NCBI GenBank assembly: GCA_023958095.1
Contig: JAMLGJ010000017.1
Coordinates: 16,163-80,162 of the forward strand
Length of the DNA: 64,000 nt
Reading direction: 5' to 3'
Source of the DNA: Microthrixaceae bacterium
Lineage (GTDB): Bacteria; Actinomycetota; Acidimicrobiia; Acidimicrobiales; Microtrichaceae
Part shown: in pieces, positions 33,034-43,185 of the stretch
How the letters are laid out: each line of letters starts with the position of its first letter
How positions within the stretch are numbered: the first letter of the stretch is position 1
Made by a program: the position numbers and the translations under genes
The notes under the pieces: generated by a model
Seen by the model: the letters and a program-made list of their open reading frames with translations, nothing else
The model's database searches: none
What the model was told of the DNA's origin: nothing

Positions 33034-35064
33034 ATGAGTTCCATGGCTGACGCATCCGGTGCCGCACCTGAGGGATCCACTGACCAGTCGGAGGCAGCCC
33101 GCCGCCCGGCCCACCTGGAGGCCCCGGACCGGCCGTGGATGATGCGCACCTACTCGGGGCACTCCACTGCGTCCGCCTCGAACGAGCTGTACCGCACCAA
33201 CCTCGCCAAGGGACAGACCGGACTCTCGATCGCCTTCGACCTGCCGACCCAGACCGGATACGACCCCGACCACGACCTCGCCCACGGCGAGGTCGGCAAG
33301 GTGGGGGTGCCGGTGGCGCACCTCGGCCACATGCGCACCCTGCTCGACGGGATCCCACCCGTCGAGATGAACACCTCCATGACGATCAACGCCCCGGCGG
33401 CCTGGATGCTCGGGCTCTACATCGCCAATGCCACCGAACAGGGCACCGACACCACCGCCCTGCGCGGCACCACCCAGAACGACATCGTCAAGGAGTACCT
33501 CAGCCGCGGCACCTACATCTTCCCGCCGGAGGCCAGCAGGCGCCTGATCGTGGACATGTTCGCCTACTGCAACCGGAACGTCCCGCGCTGGAACCCCATG
33601 AACGTCTGCTCCTACCACCTGCAGGAGGCGGGGGCCACGCCCACCCAGGAGATCGCGTACTCGTTGGCCAACGCCATCGGGGTGCTCGACGCGGTGCGCG
33701 ACAGCGGCCAGGTGTCCCCCGACGCGATGTCGGGCGTGGTGGCCTCGGTGAGCTTCTTCGTCAACGCCGGCATGCGCTTCGTGGAGGAGACCGCCAAGAT
33801 GCGGGTGTTCACCCGCATGTGGGACCGCATCACCGAGACCCGCTACGGCGTCACCGACCCGAAGGCACGGCGCTTCCGCTACGGCGTACAGGTGAACAGC
33901 CTCGGCCTCACCGAGGCCCAACCGGAGAACAACATCCAGCGCATCGTCCTCGAGGCACTCGGGGTGACGCTGTCGCGCGACGCCCGCGCCCGTTCGATAC
34001 AGCTGCCGGCCTGGAACGAGGCCCTCGGGTTGCCGCGGCCGTGGGACCAGCAGTGGTCGCTGCGGATCCAGCAGGTGCTGGCCATGGAGACCGACCTGCT
34101 CGAGTACCCCGACCTGTTCGAGGGATCGGTCGTCATGGACCGCCTCACCGATGAGCTCGAGGAGTCGGTGCAGGCCGAACTGGACGACGTGATCTCACTC
34201 GGTGGGGCCTTCGAGGCGATCGACGAGCTCAAGGGGCGCCTCGTCCGCTCCCACACCGAGCGGATGCGCCGCATCGAGTCGGGCGACCTGCCGGTCATCG
34301 GTGTCAACTGCTTCACCGAGACCGCCGAGAGCCCGCTGGGTGGCGAGGACAACATCCTGAGGGTCGATCCGCAGGTCGAGCGCGACACGATCGCGGAACT
34401 CCAGCAGTGGAGGTCCGAACGCGACAACGACGCGGTCGAGCGGGCGCTGGAGGAACTCCGGCGCGTCGCGGACTCCGAGGAGAACCTGATGCCGGCGACC
34501 ATCGAGCTCGCACGTGCGGGTGGCACGACCGGCGAATGGTCCCAGGTGCTGCGGGACAGCTTCGGTGAGTACAGGGCACCCACCGGTGTGGCGGCCGCCG
34601 TCGGGGTGCGCGGCAACGGCGACGGACTGGCATCGATTGCCGAACGGCTGCGCAGGAACCCTGCCGGTCCACCCCGGCTGCTCATCGGCAAGCCCGGCCT
34701 GGACGGCCACTCCAACGGCGCCGAGCAGGTGGCCGTGGCTGCCCGCGACGCGGGATTCGAGGTCATCTACCAGGGGATCCGCCTCACACCCCAGCAGATC
34801 GCGTCCGCCGCACGGGACGAGGACGTCGACGTCATCGGGCTGTCGATCCTGTCGGGTTCGCACATGGAGCTGATCCCCGAGGTGCTCCGCCGAGTCCGCG
34901 ACGAGGGCGTGACCGCTCCCGTGTTCGCCGGCGGGATCATCCCCGCCGAGGACCGCCCGGCGCTGCTCGAGGCCGGGGTTGCGGAGGTGTTCACCCCGAA
35001 GGACTACGAGCTCACCGAGATCATGGAACGCATCGCCGAACTCGCCCTGGAACACCGCGGCTGA
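33034..35064 (+). CDS. B12-dependent acyl-CoA mutase, probably ethylmalonyl-CoA mutase (MeaA/Ecm)
   Basis: A 676-residue single-chain mutase. The TIM-barrel substrate domain (about 30-520) begins WMMRTYSGHSTASASNELY and includes GLSIAFDLPTQTGYD. The C-terminal B12-binding domain (about 545-670) has the lower-ligand motif DxHxxG as LDGHSNG. The single-chain layout and the sequence near the start resemble MeaA-type ethylmalonyl-CoA mutase more than the alpha subunit of methylmalonyl-CoA mutase. It would rearrange (2R)-ethylmalonyl-CoA to methylsuccinyl-CoA. AAGGGG precedes the ATG. A distinct short-chain acyl-CoA mutase is the alternative. Confidence 0.8.
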   Translation: MSSMADASGAAPEGSTDQSEAARRPAHLEAPDRPWMMRTYSGHSTASASNELYRTNLAKGQTGLSIAFDLPTQTGYDPDHDLAHGEVGKVGVPVAHLGHMRTLLDGIPPVEMNTSMTINAPAAWMLGLYIANATEQGTDTTALRGTTQNDIVKEYLSRGTYIFPPEASRRLIVDMFAYCNRNVPRWNPMNVCSYHLQEAGATPTQEIAYSLANAIGVLDAVRDSGQVSPDAMSGVVASVSFFVNAGMRFVEETAKMRVFTRMWDRITETRYGVTDPKARRFRYGVQVNSLGLTEAQPENNIQRIVLEALGVTLSRDARARSIQLPAWNEALGLPRPWDQQWSLRIQQVLAMETDLLEYPDLFEGSVVMDRLTDELEESVQAELDDVISLGGAFEAIDELKGRLVRSHTERMRRIESGDLPVIGVNCFTETAESPLGGEDNILRVDPQVERDTIAELQQWRSERDNDAVERALEELRRVADSEENLMPATIELARAGGTTGEWSQVLRDSFGEYRAPTGVAAAVGVRGNGDGLASIAERLRRNPAGPPRLLIGKPGLDGHSNGAEQVAVAARDAGFEVIYQGIRLTPQQIASAARDEDVDVIGLSILSGSHMELIPEVLRRVRDEGVTAPVFAGGIIPAEDRPALLEAGVAEVFTPKDYELTEIMERIAELALEHRG

Positions 35065-35072
35065 GAAGCGCC

Positions 35073-36122
35073 TTGCGACAGCTCCACTTCGCCAGCGACA
35101 ACAACGCAGGGGTCGCTCCCCCGGTACTCGACGCCGTCGTGGCGGAGGCGGCCCGCACCGACGCGGCCTACGGCTGGGACTCGACCTCCCAACGGATGGA
35201 GGAGGCCCTCGCCGATGTGTTCGAACGCCCCGTGGAGGTGTTCTGCGTTCCCACCGGAACCGCGGCGAACGCGCTCTGCCTGGCAGCCACCAACCCGGTG
35301 TGGGGTGGCGTGGTGTGCCACGAGCGTGCCCACATCGTGGTCGACGAGTGCGCGGCACCGACCGCCCTGGGCGGTGGGCTGACCCTGCTCCCCGTGCCCG
35401 CGGAGCACGGCCGCCTCGAAGCCGGCGCCGTCGCGGCGTTCCTCGATGCGCGCCACGACACCGGGGTGCACTCAGTGCCCGCAACGAGCATCTCGATCAC
35501 CCAGGCGACCGAAGCCGGCACCAGGTATGCCCCTGACGACATCGCAGCCCTGGCCGACCTGGCCCACGGCCGTGGCATGGCGCTCCACATGGACGGCGCG
35601 CGCTTCGCGAATGCGGTCGCCGCAGCCGGTTCCACACCGGCGGAGCTCTCCTGGCGCAGCGGGGTGGACATCATGTCCCTCGGAGCCACCAAGGGCGGCG
35701 CCCTCGCCGCCGAGGCCATCGTGGCCTTCGACGAGTCCCGTCGCGAACCGCTGGAACGCCTCCGGAAGCGCAGCGGCCATCTGCTGTCCAAGCAGCGGTT
35801 CGCGGCCGCGCAGTTCAACGCGTGGTTCGAATCGGGTCGGTGGCTCGGCCTCGCGGACCACGCCAACCAGCAGGCCCAGCGCCTCGCGGAGGGACTCACG
35901 GCGATCGGGGTGCCGCTGGCGCATCCCGTGGAGGCGAACATCGTCTTCGCGGACCTGGAACCGGCCGCGATCGACAATGCACGGGCCGCCGGTGCCCAGT
36001 TCTACATGGATGATCCCGTCGCCAACCCCGACGGAACCAGGCGCATACGGCTGGTGACCAGCTGGTCCACCGAACCCGACGATGTGGACGCCCTTCTGGC
36101 CGCCCTCTCGGCAATGATGTGA
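35073..36122 (+). CDS. Low-specificity threonine aldolase family (PLP)
   Basis: A 349-residue fold-type I PLP enzyme: FASDNNAGVAPPVL start, VPTGTAANALCLAA phosphate site, HMDGARFANA Asp contact and the PLP Lys in SLGATKGGA (about 208). These are the landmarks of LtaE-type aldolases that split threonine or allo-threonine to glycine and acetaldehyde. The start is a TTG eight bases after the mutase stop, so it is probably in the same transcript. Confidence 0.85.
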   Translation: MRQLHFASDNNAGVAPPVLDAVVAEAARTDAAYGWDSTSQRMEEALADVFERPVEVFCVPTGTAANALCLAATNPVWGGVVCHERAHIVVDECAAPTALGGGLTLLPVPAEHGRLEAGAVAAFLDARHDTGVHSVPATSISITQATEAGTRYAPDDIAALADLAHGRGMALHMDGARFANAVAAAGSTPAELSWRSGVDIMSLGATKGGALAAEAIVAFDESRREPLERLRKRSGHLLSKQRFAAAQFNAWFESGRWLGLADHANQQAQRLAEGLTAIGVPLAHPVEANIVFADLEPAAIDNARAAGAQFYMDDPVANPDGTRRIRLVTSWSTEPDDVDALLAALSAMM

Positions 36123-36204
36123 CATGTGGCCACAGGGGCCCGAACGCCCCTCGGACACGCGTGCAAAGCTCAGGGATCAGCCGCACCCGGCCGATGGGAG
36201 GTGT

Positions 36205-37146
36205 GTGATCGACACGCGGACAATGGCAGTCGTCGTGGGCGTCGTGAGCCTGGGTTTCGGCATCGGAGCGACCGTGGCGTCCACACCGGCGCTGGGCCTC
36301 GGCGCGGGCGTTCTCGGGCTGCTCGCCGGGCTCATGGCACTCGTCGGGAACAACCAGCGCCCGGCCGCACCGGAGCACACCGCGACGGACGCCGGGACAG
36401 CCGGGGCCAGCCCCGTGGAGGACTCACCGCAGCCCACTCCACGGGTCGGCGACTCCAGCGACGCGGCCCGTCCCGGGCACTTCGACAGTGGGCGACCCGG
36501 CTCACCCCCGGCCGAACCGGAGACGGTGGCCCCCCCGGCAACGGTGGGCGAGCCGGAAGCCTCCGTCGACCCCGTGGATGTCCCCGCGGCCCCGGCGCCG
36601 GAGGGCCCCGGGGCCACCGGCGGGGAAGCCACCCCTCCCAGTGGGTCGGGTGGACCCGACCCCTCGGGTGAACGTACGAGCACCCCCCTGACCGACGAGG
36701 TCACCGGGTTGTTCTCGCAGGACTACCTCGTCGCCGCACTCGAGGGGCGCCTCGCGGCAGCCCGACGGCACCTCCGCCCGGTCGCCCTGGCGGTGATGGA
36801 CGTGCACCAGGGTCTGCCCGGCGAGAGCGCGGACCCTGCGGATCCGGTCGTGGTCGCCAAGGCGATCACCGACACCGTGCGGGACTCCGACATCGCCTGC
36901 CGGCTGGACAACGGCAGCTTCGGGTTGATACTCGAGGACACCCCCGAGAACGGTGCGGTGTGGACCGTCGAGCGGATCCGGCGCAACCTCGTGAGCACCT
37001 CCGGACACCACACCATGTGGGCAGGTGTGGCCTGCTACCCGGCACATGCGTTCGAGGGAAGCGGCCTGCTCGACCAGGTCGACGAGGCGCTCGCCGCGGC
37101 GCGGGAGTGGAACCAGGACCGCATCGAGGTCGCGATCCCCGAGTAG
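36205..37146 (+). CDS. Membrane protein with degenerate GGDEF-like domain
   Basis: A 313-residue protein. Two short membrane helices lie near the start (about 10-50), followed by a Pro/Ala/Gly-rich linker of about 110 residues. The C-terminal domain keeps GGDEF landmarks (DEVTGLFSQDYL, ALAVMDVHQG, RxxD-like spacing). The signature GG(D/E)EF is replaced by DNGSFG, so it should not make c-di-GMP. It may be a structural or nucleotide-sensing relic. GGGAGG precedes GTG 36205. Confidence 0.6.
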   Translation: MIDTRTMAVVVGVVSLGFGIGATVASTPALGLGAGVLGLLAGLMALVGNNQRPAAPEHTATDAGTAGASPVEDSPQPTPRVGDSSDAARPGHFDSGRPGSPPAEPETVAPPATVGEPEASVDPVDVPAAPAPEGPGATGGEATPPSGSGGPDPSGERTSTPLTDEVTGLFSQDYLVAALEGRLAAARRHLRPVALAVMDVHQGLPGESADPADPVVVAKAITDTVRDSDIACRLDNGSFGLILEDTPENGAVWTVERIRRNLVSTSGHHTMWAGVACYPAHAFEGSGLLDQVDEALAAAREWNQDRIEVAIPE

Positions 37147-37164
37147 GCGACCTCAGCCCCCTCG

Positions 37165-37198
37165 ACTGCCTCAGTCCCCGCTACTGCCTCAGTCCCCG
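37165..37198. repeat. 16-bp direct repeat
   Basis: ACTGCCTCAGTCCCCG occurs at 37165-37180 and 37183-37198, and a partial third copy precedes it, in the 42-bp gap between convergent genes and into the last codons of the minus-strand gene. No function can be stated. Confidence 0.5.
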
Positions 37199-38334
37199 GG
37201 ACCGCGTCGCGCGGCATCGAGTTCCTCGGTGATGCCCGCACGGTCGGCATCCATCGCGCGACCCGCCCAGCGGATCGAACCCGGGGTCGCGGACAGCCTC
37301 GCGATCAGCTGCTGCATGGGCACCCCGTCCACTTCCGCCACCGCCCCGCGCGCGCGGAAGTGCTCGTCCGCGAACACGTCCGCCATGTCGTACACGGGTG
37401 CGGCGGCGACGTCGGCGGCGCGGAGCTGCTCCATCGCCTCGTCGAGGCCGCGCTCGCCGATCCACTCCGCAACGGCGGAATCGACCATCTCGCGGTTCTC
37501 CCTGCGGGCCTCGAAGGTCGCGACCTGCGGACCGGAGAGTCCGACCAGTTCCATGAGCCGCTCGGCCACCGACGCGGCCGAGGTGGAGATCGCTATCCAA
37601 CGGCCGTCCGCACACCGGTAGGTGTTGCGCGGAACGGTGTAGGGAACACCGCCGGAGAGGCGGGGCTGGAGCTCCCCGGTGGTTCCGTAGAGCGCCACCA
37701 ACGGTCCCATGAGCTGGAGCATCGACTCGAGCAGGTTGACGTCCACCACCTGACCGACCCCCGAATGGACCGCGACCATCGTCGCGAACGCCGCGGCCAG
37801 CGCGCTCACCTCGTCGGTCAGCGCGATCGGTGGCAGGAGCGGCTTGCCGTCGGGGTCCCCGGATATCGCGGCATAGCCCGACAGTGCCTCTGCCTGGGTG
37901 GCGAATCCCGGCAGGTCCGCGTAGGGACCGTCCTGGCCGTACCCACTCACGCGCGTCACGACCAGACGGGGGTTGCTGGCGATCAGGTCCTGCGGGTCCA
38001 GACCGAGACGCTCGAGGGTTCCCGGGCGGAAGTTCTCCACCAGCACATCCGCTGTGTCGCACAGCGAGCGCATGGTTCCCAGATCCTCGGTTGACTTGAG
38101 ATCGAGGGTGATGCAGCGCTTGTTGCGTCCGAGCAGCTTCCACCAGAGCGTCTCGCCGTCGCGGGGATCCCTCCAGCCCATCGAACGGGCGGTGTCACCG
38201 CTGCCGGGACGCTCCACCTTGATCACGTCCGCCCCGAAGTCACCCAGGTAGCGCGCCGCGCCGGGGCCGGCCACGACGGTCGCCAGGTCTATGACTCGCA
38301 GGTCGGCCAGGGGTCCCGGACTCGTTCGTTCCAC
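37189..38334 (-). CDS. Family III CoA-transferase (CaiB/BaiF type)
   Basis: A 381-residue enzyme with the family start DLRVIDLATVVAGPGAARYLGDFGADVIKVE, the GRNKRCITLDL and LVVTRVSGYGQDGPYA segments, and the catalytic Asp region ALTDEVSAL. GTG 38334 is preferred to the ATG at 38370, which would extend into the intergenic hairpin. It transfers CoA between carboxylic acids or epimerises 2-methylacyl-CoA; the substrate is not readable. Confidence 0.8.
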   Translation of the reverse strand: MERTSPGPLADLRVIDLATVVAGPGAARYLGDFGADVIKVERPGSGDTARSMGWRDPRDGETLWWKLLGRNKRCITLDLKSTEDLGTMRSLCDTADVLVENFRPGTLERLGLDPQDLIASNPRLVVTRVSGYGQDGPYADLPGFATQAEALSGYAAISGDPDGKPLLPPIALTDEVSALAAAFATMVAVHSGVGQVVDVNLLESMLQLMGPLVALYGTTGELQPRLSGGVPYTVPRNTYRCADGRWIAISTSAASVAERLMELVGLSGPQVATFEARRENREMVDSAVAEWIGERGLDEAMEQLRAADVAAAPVYDMADVFADEHFRARGAVAEVDGVPMQQLIARLSATPGSIRWAGRAMDADRAGITEELDAARRGPGD

Positions 38335-38345
38335 ACCCGAATGCT

Positions 38346-38366
38346 TGCCCGCGCGCTGCGCGGGCA
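38346..38366. promoter_or_regulatory. 9-bp inverted repeat between divergent genes
   Basis: TGCCCGCGC-GCT-GCGCGGGCA, a perfect hairpin or palindrome between the CoA-transferase and hydrolase genes, ten bases upstream of the -10 at 38376. It could be an operator near the -35 position of the hydrolase promoter. Confidence 0.4.
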
Positions 38367-38375
38367 CCAATGCCC

Positions 38376-38381
38376 TAGGGT
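38376..38381 (+). promoter_or_regulatory. -10 element of the lipoprotein hydrolase at 38389
   Basis: TAGGGT, seven bases before ATG 38389. Confidence 0.6.
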
Positions 38382-38388
38382 GCTCGAC

Positions 38389-39549
38389 ATGTCCCGCCGA
38401 CCCTTCGCGGTGGCCATCCTCGCTTCGGCCACACTGATGCTGCTGGGAGCGTGCTCCCCGGAGGACACCGCTTCGTCGACGACCACCGCCGCCGAGGTGA
38501 CGACCACCACCCGGGCGCCGGCGGAGCTGGCCGCACTTGTCGAGGAACCGGGGCCGTGGTCGGTGGGAGTTGGCGAGGCCGAGGTGACCGGGGCCCGCGA
38601 CCGCACCCTTCCCGTGCAGATCTGGTACCCGGTCGACCCCGACGACACCGGCGAGGCGGAAGCGGCGACCTACCCGTTCCCCGGCCTGGAGGTGCCCTCA
38701 CGGATGGGCCTGGCTGACGCGCCACCGGCCACCGGCCCGTTCCCACTGGTGGTCTACTCACACGGCAACGGGGGGCTCCGCTACGTCTCGTCGTTCCTGA
38801 CCGAACACCTCGCCTCCCACGGTTTCATCGTCGTGGCGCCGGACCACACGGGCAACACCGCGATCGATGCCTTCGCGGGAACCAGCGACGACCGGGGCCA
38901 GGTGGCACTCGACCGCCCCGTCGACGTCTCCGCGACGATCGATGCGGTCCTGGGCGGGGATCCGGGCTTCGAGTCCGTGTCCCCCCAGGTGGATCCCGAC
39001 GAGGTGGCGGTCATCGGGCACAGCTTCGGGGGGTTCACCGCCCTCGCGGTTGCAGGTGGCCTCGGCGAGCAGGACCCCGACGAGCGCGTGGAGGCGGTGG
39101 TGGGACTCGCCGCCGCCACCAACGGCCTCGGTGACGACGTGCTCGAGGGGGTGCAGGCACCCACGATGCTCCTGTGGGCGACCGATGACGCCACGGTCGG
39201 GTTGTCCAACAACGCGGCACGACCCGACGAACTGGTGGCTGGTCGGCCATACGTGCGCGCCGACCTGGAAGGTGCTCAGCACCAGAGCTTCACCGACGTG
39301 TGCGACTACCGGGACCAGCTGGCGGCCATGCCCGATGCCCCCACCGCGATCGTCGAGGCCGTGGACGAGTACGCGGCGGAGGGCTGCCTCGACGGCCAGA
39401 TGCCCATCGGGGATGCACACCGCATGATCAAGCGGCTGACCACGGCGTTCCTGTTGGAGCAGCTGTTCGGCGACGACACCTACACGGTGCTGCTGGAATC
39501 CCCCACCGGTGACGATCCGACGCTCGACCGGCTGGAACGCCGCGACTGA
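38389..39549 (+). CDS. Alpha/beta hydrolase lipoprotein (PAF-acetylhydrolase/dienelactone hydrolase-like)
   Basis: A 386-residue exported protein. The lipobox is LLGAC (Cys near residue 20), followed by a Thr-rich tether. The core shows YSHGNGG (oxyanion), nucleophile GHSFGG (Ser near residue 208), the Asp candidate in LLWATDDATVG and the His candidate in EGAQHQSFTDV. This arrangement resembles platelet-activating-factor acetylhydrolase-like esterases. The substrate is unknown. Confidence 0.75.
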   Translation: MSRRPFAVAILASATLMLLGACSPEDTASSTTTAAEVTTTTRAPAELAALVEEPGPWSVGVGEAEVTGARDRTLPVQIWYPVDPDDTGEAEAATYPFPGLEVPSRMGLADAPPATGPFPLVVYSHGNGGLRYVSSFLTEHLASHGFIVVAPDHTGNTAIDAFAGTSDDRGQVALDRPVDVSATIDAVLGGDPGFESVSPQVDPDEVAVIGHSFGGFTALAVAGGLGEQDPDERVEAVVGLAAATNGLGDDVLEGVQAPTMLLWATDDATVGLSNNAARPDELVAGRPYVRADLEGAQHQSFTDVCDYRDQLAAMPDAPTAIVEAVDEYAAEGCLDGQMPIGDAHRMIKRLTTAFLLEQLFGDDTYTVLLESPTGDDPTLDRLERRD

Positions 39550-39575
39550 ACGCTCGCGGACTGGGCTAGCGGTCC

Positions 39576-40220
39576 TCAGCCGAGCAGGTTCACGCCCTCC
39601 GGCAGGGTGGCCCGGCCGGTGACCGACCGCAGCAGCAGGACCGGGTCAAGGACGTCGGGACGACGCGTGGACAGCTCGACCATGGCCTCCAGGGACACCC
39701 GCAGCGCGGTGGCCGGTGGAGCGGGGATCCGCTCGACACCGAGGCCGGCGAGCACCTCTGCTATGTCCGTGCCGTGCACGACCAACTCGACCACGCGCGT
39801 GGGCAGGTAGTCCTGGAGCGTGATGCCGCCACCGAGGGTGCCCATGACCGCGGTGGCGGGAATCCGCTGCAGGGTGTTCTCCGCATCGTTGAACACCGAG
39901 GCCAGGAACTCGGGCACCGTCTGGTCAACCTCGGCGGCCTGGCTGTGCGTGCGCTGCGCGACCGCGTCGTGGATCGCCGGATCGGCCAGCACCGCCACGT
40001 AGTACTCCGCACCCGACATCAACGTCCGTTCGACCGAGGTGTCGGCATAGGCGGTGATCGTCGAAGCCGCCCTCGAGGTGTGGACGAACAGCTCCTGCAG
40101 GGTCCAGTCGCCGATCGCGGGGCTGTCCCACTGGTCGTCCGCCACGCAGTCTGCGAGTTCCAGCACGTAGCTGCTGGCCTCCCCGAAGGCACGCCTGACC
40201 CTTGCCGACTGCGATTCCAT
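39576..40220 (-). CDS. Mycothiol-dependent/DinB-like (maleylpyruvate isomerase N-terminal) protein
   Basis: A 214-residue four-helix-bundle protein. The DQWDSPAIGDWTLQELFVHTSRA start and the RVVELVVHGTDIA segment (His ligands) are typical of the actinobacterial MDMPI/TIGR03083-like group. Members bind a metal through three His and often use mycothiol. The start ATG 40220 is set by a leaderless promoter and by the metallophosphoesterase stop 10 bp away. Confidence 0.7.
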   Translation of the reverse strand: MESQSARVRRAFGEASSYVLELADCVADDQWDSPAIGDWTLQELFVHTSRAASTITAYADTSVERTLMSGAEYYVAVLADPAIHDAVAQRTHSQAAEVDQTVPEFLASVFNDAENTLQRIPATAVMGTLGGGITLQDYLPTRVVELVVHGTDIAEVLAGLGVERIPAPPATALRVSLEAMVELSTRRPDVLDPVLLLRSVTGRATLPEGVNLLG

Positions 40221-40227
40221 GGGAGGG

Positions 40228-40233
40228 ATCCTA
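40228..40233 (-). promoter_or_regulatory. -10 element of the gene starting at 40220
   Basis: TAGGAT on the minus strand, seven bases before the ATG. It overlaps the stop codon of the upstream metallophosphoesterase. Confidence 0.55.
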
Positions 40234-41253
40234 GGTTGGCTCCGAGGGGGCACGGACCACGAAGCAGCGGTCCCTGCTCCTGCCGAGGGCATAGGCCGGG
40301 TAGGCGCCGCCGAACATCCCGCGGGTCCGCTCGGTCCACTCGAGTGCCCTCGTCCCGGTGATGCGGCGGTGGACCTGCAGGATCCCACCGTCGAACACCC
40401 GGTACTCGGCCCACGCACCGGGGAAGTCCTTCACGCATGCCACCTCGGTGAAGGGCACCGCGGGGCATGCCTCGTGCCGCACCACCCGGTTGCGGTGCGT
40501 GTGACCCGCGAAGTAGCCCGCGAGCGCCGGACGCCGTGCGAAGGTGGCGACCAGCGATTCGCTCGCGTCGGGCAGGAGCCCGAAGGTCGAGTCGCGCCGC
40601 GGCTCACTGGAGGCATCCCAGAGCGGATGGTGGCCGAACACGAGCACCGGTCGGTCTGCGCGCGCCGCGAGTTCGTCGAGCCGCTCCAGCTGCTCGGGTG
40701 TGAGGTCGCCGTTGGGCAGACCCTCGCGGGAGGTGTCGAGCAACACGACGATCACACCGGGAAGCTCACGCTGCTGGAAGGGGTCATCCGCCACCGCCAG
40801 CCGATGGAAGCTCTCGTGGTTTCCGCGCACCACCATCAGACGGCTCCCGAACGCGGGTTCGTACACCGAGCGGAAGGCCTCGTACTCGGCCATGGTGCCG
40901 GTCGAGGTGAGGTCGCCCTTCACGACCACCAGGTCCGGATCCCACCGGGCGATGTCGTGCACCGCGGAACGGTTCATCACCGACGGGTACGGCTCGGCAC
41001 CCTCGGGCACCGAGAACGTCGGCCACTCGTCGCTGTCGCCGATGCGTCCCGCCTCGGTCTCGCCGAAGTGGACGTCGTTGACCGTGGCGATCCTGCACAG
41101 CAGCTCACCGAAGCGGGGCAGCGTACGGGTGTTGATCCCGTCGGTGTCCACCACGGTGTCGGGTGGCAGGTCGCTCAACCGGGTTGCCCTGGGCCCGTGC
41201 CAGCAGACGACCTCGTCGTCCGCGACTGTCAGCAGTTCACCTCGTTCGGCCAC
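40231..41253 (-). CDS. Calcineurin-like metallophosphoesterase
   Basis: A 340-residue protein with the full two-metal set: NDVHFG, VKGDLT, GNHES, FGHHP and GHTHRN. It is a cytosolic phosphodiesterase or phosphatase in the GpdQ/cyclic-nucleotide phosphodiesterase-like branch; the exact substrate is open. It starts at GTG 41253 after a leaderless-type promoter. Confidence 0.85.
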   Translation of the reverse strand: MAERGELLTVADDEVVCWHGPRATRLSDLPPDTVVDTDGINTRTLPRFGELLCRIATVNDVHFGETEAGRIGDSDEWPTFSVPEGAEPYPSVMNRSAVHDIARWDPDLVVVKGDLTSTGTMAEYEAFRSVYEPAFGSRLMVVRGNHESFHRLAVADDPFQQRELPGVIVVLLDTSREGLPNGDLTPEQLERLDELAARADRPVLVFGHHPLWDASSEPRRDSTFGLLPDASESLVATFARRPALAGYFAGHTHRNRVVRHEACPAVPFTEVACVKDFPGAWAEYRVFDGGILQVHRRITGTRALEWTERTRGMFGGAYPAYALGRSRDRCFVVRAPSEPT

Positions 41254-41259
41254 CGCCTC

Positions 41260-41265
41260 AGGATA
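41260..41265 (-). promoter_or_regulatory. -10 element of the metallophosphoesterase gene
   Basis: TATCCT on the minus strand, six bases before GTG 41253. Confidence 0.5.
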
Positions 41266-41313
41266 CGACCGGCGCCGCGATCCGGGTTTCCGCTGCCCAG
41301 CTGGTGCAGTGGC

Positions 41314-41493
41314 TCAGGGCCTCGCGCGCCGGCTGTTGATCGGGGCCGACCACCAACGGCCCGAGAACCTCCAGCGTGGCACCACATCCTGCTCCGGTTC
41401 GGCCTGCTGGGCGGCGGTCACGAGGGTCACCGCGGCGGCAATCGCCGCGGCCTCCTCGTCTGTGGGTTCGGGACGTGTGGAGAAGTCGGTCAT
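41314..41493 (-). CDS. Acyl-CoA carboxylase epsilon subunit (59 aa)
   Basis: Translation from ATG 41493 gives a 59-residue protein. An acidic N-terminal helix (TDEEAAAIAAAVTLV) leads to the C-terminal WRFSGRWW motif, the pattern of AccE/PccE small subunits of actinobacterial acyl-CoA carboxylases. It lies 10 bp after the stop of the carboxyltransferase gene on the same strand. Epsilon subunits bind the beta subunit and raise activity or set specificity. It is easily missed because of its size. Confidence 0.8.
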   Translation of the reverse strand: MTDFSTRPEPTDEEAAAIAAAVTLVTAAQQAEPEQDVVPRWRFSGRWWSAPINSRRARP

Positions 41494-41503
41494 GGCGCGT
41501 GTC

Positions 41504-43054
<1,551 letters not shown>

Positions 43055-43061
43055 GGCCCCG

Positions 43062-43067
43062 AAGCTA
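43062..43067 (-). promoter_or_regulatory. -10 element of the carboxylase beta gene
   Basis: TAGCTT on the minus strand, seven bases before ATG 43054. Confidence 0.55.
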
Positions 43068-43172
43068 CCCGTGGGCCCATTCGGGCTCCCAAAGGCCCGG
43101 CTGCGCAACCACGAGCGGATCCCCTGGAGCCGGATCCGCTGCACGCGTGCGGCGCACCCCGGCGGCGACCCG

Positions 43173-43178
43173 TAACCT
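43173..43178 (+). promoter_or_regulatory. -10 element of the LOG gene
   Basis: TAACCT, seven bases before GTG 43186. Confidence 0.6.
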
Positions 43179-43185
43179 CGCGGGG

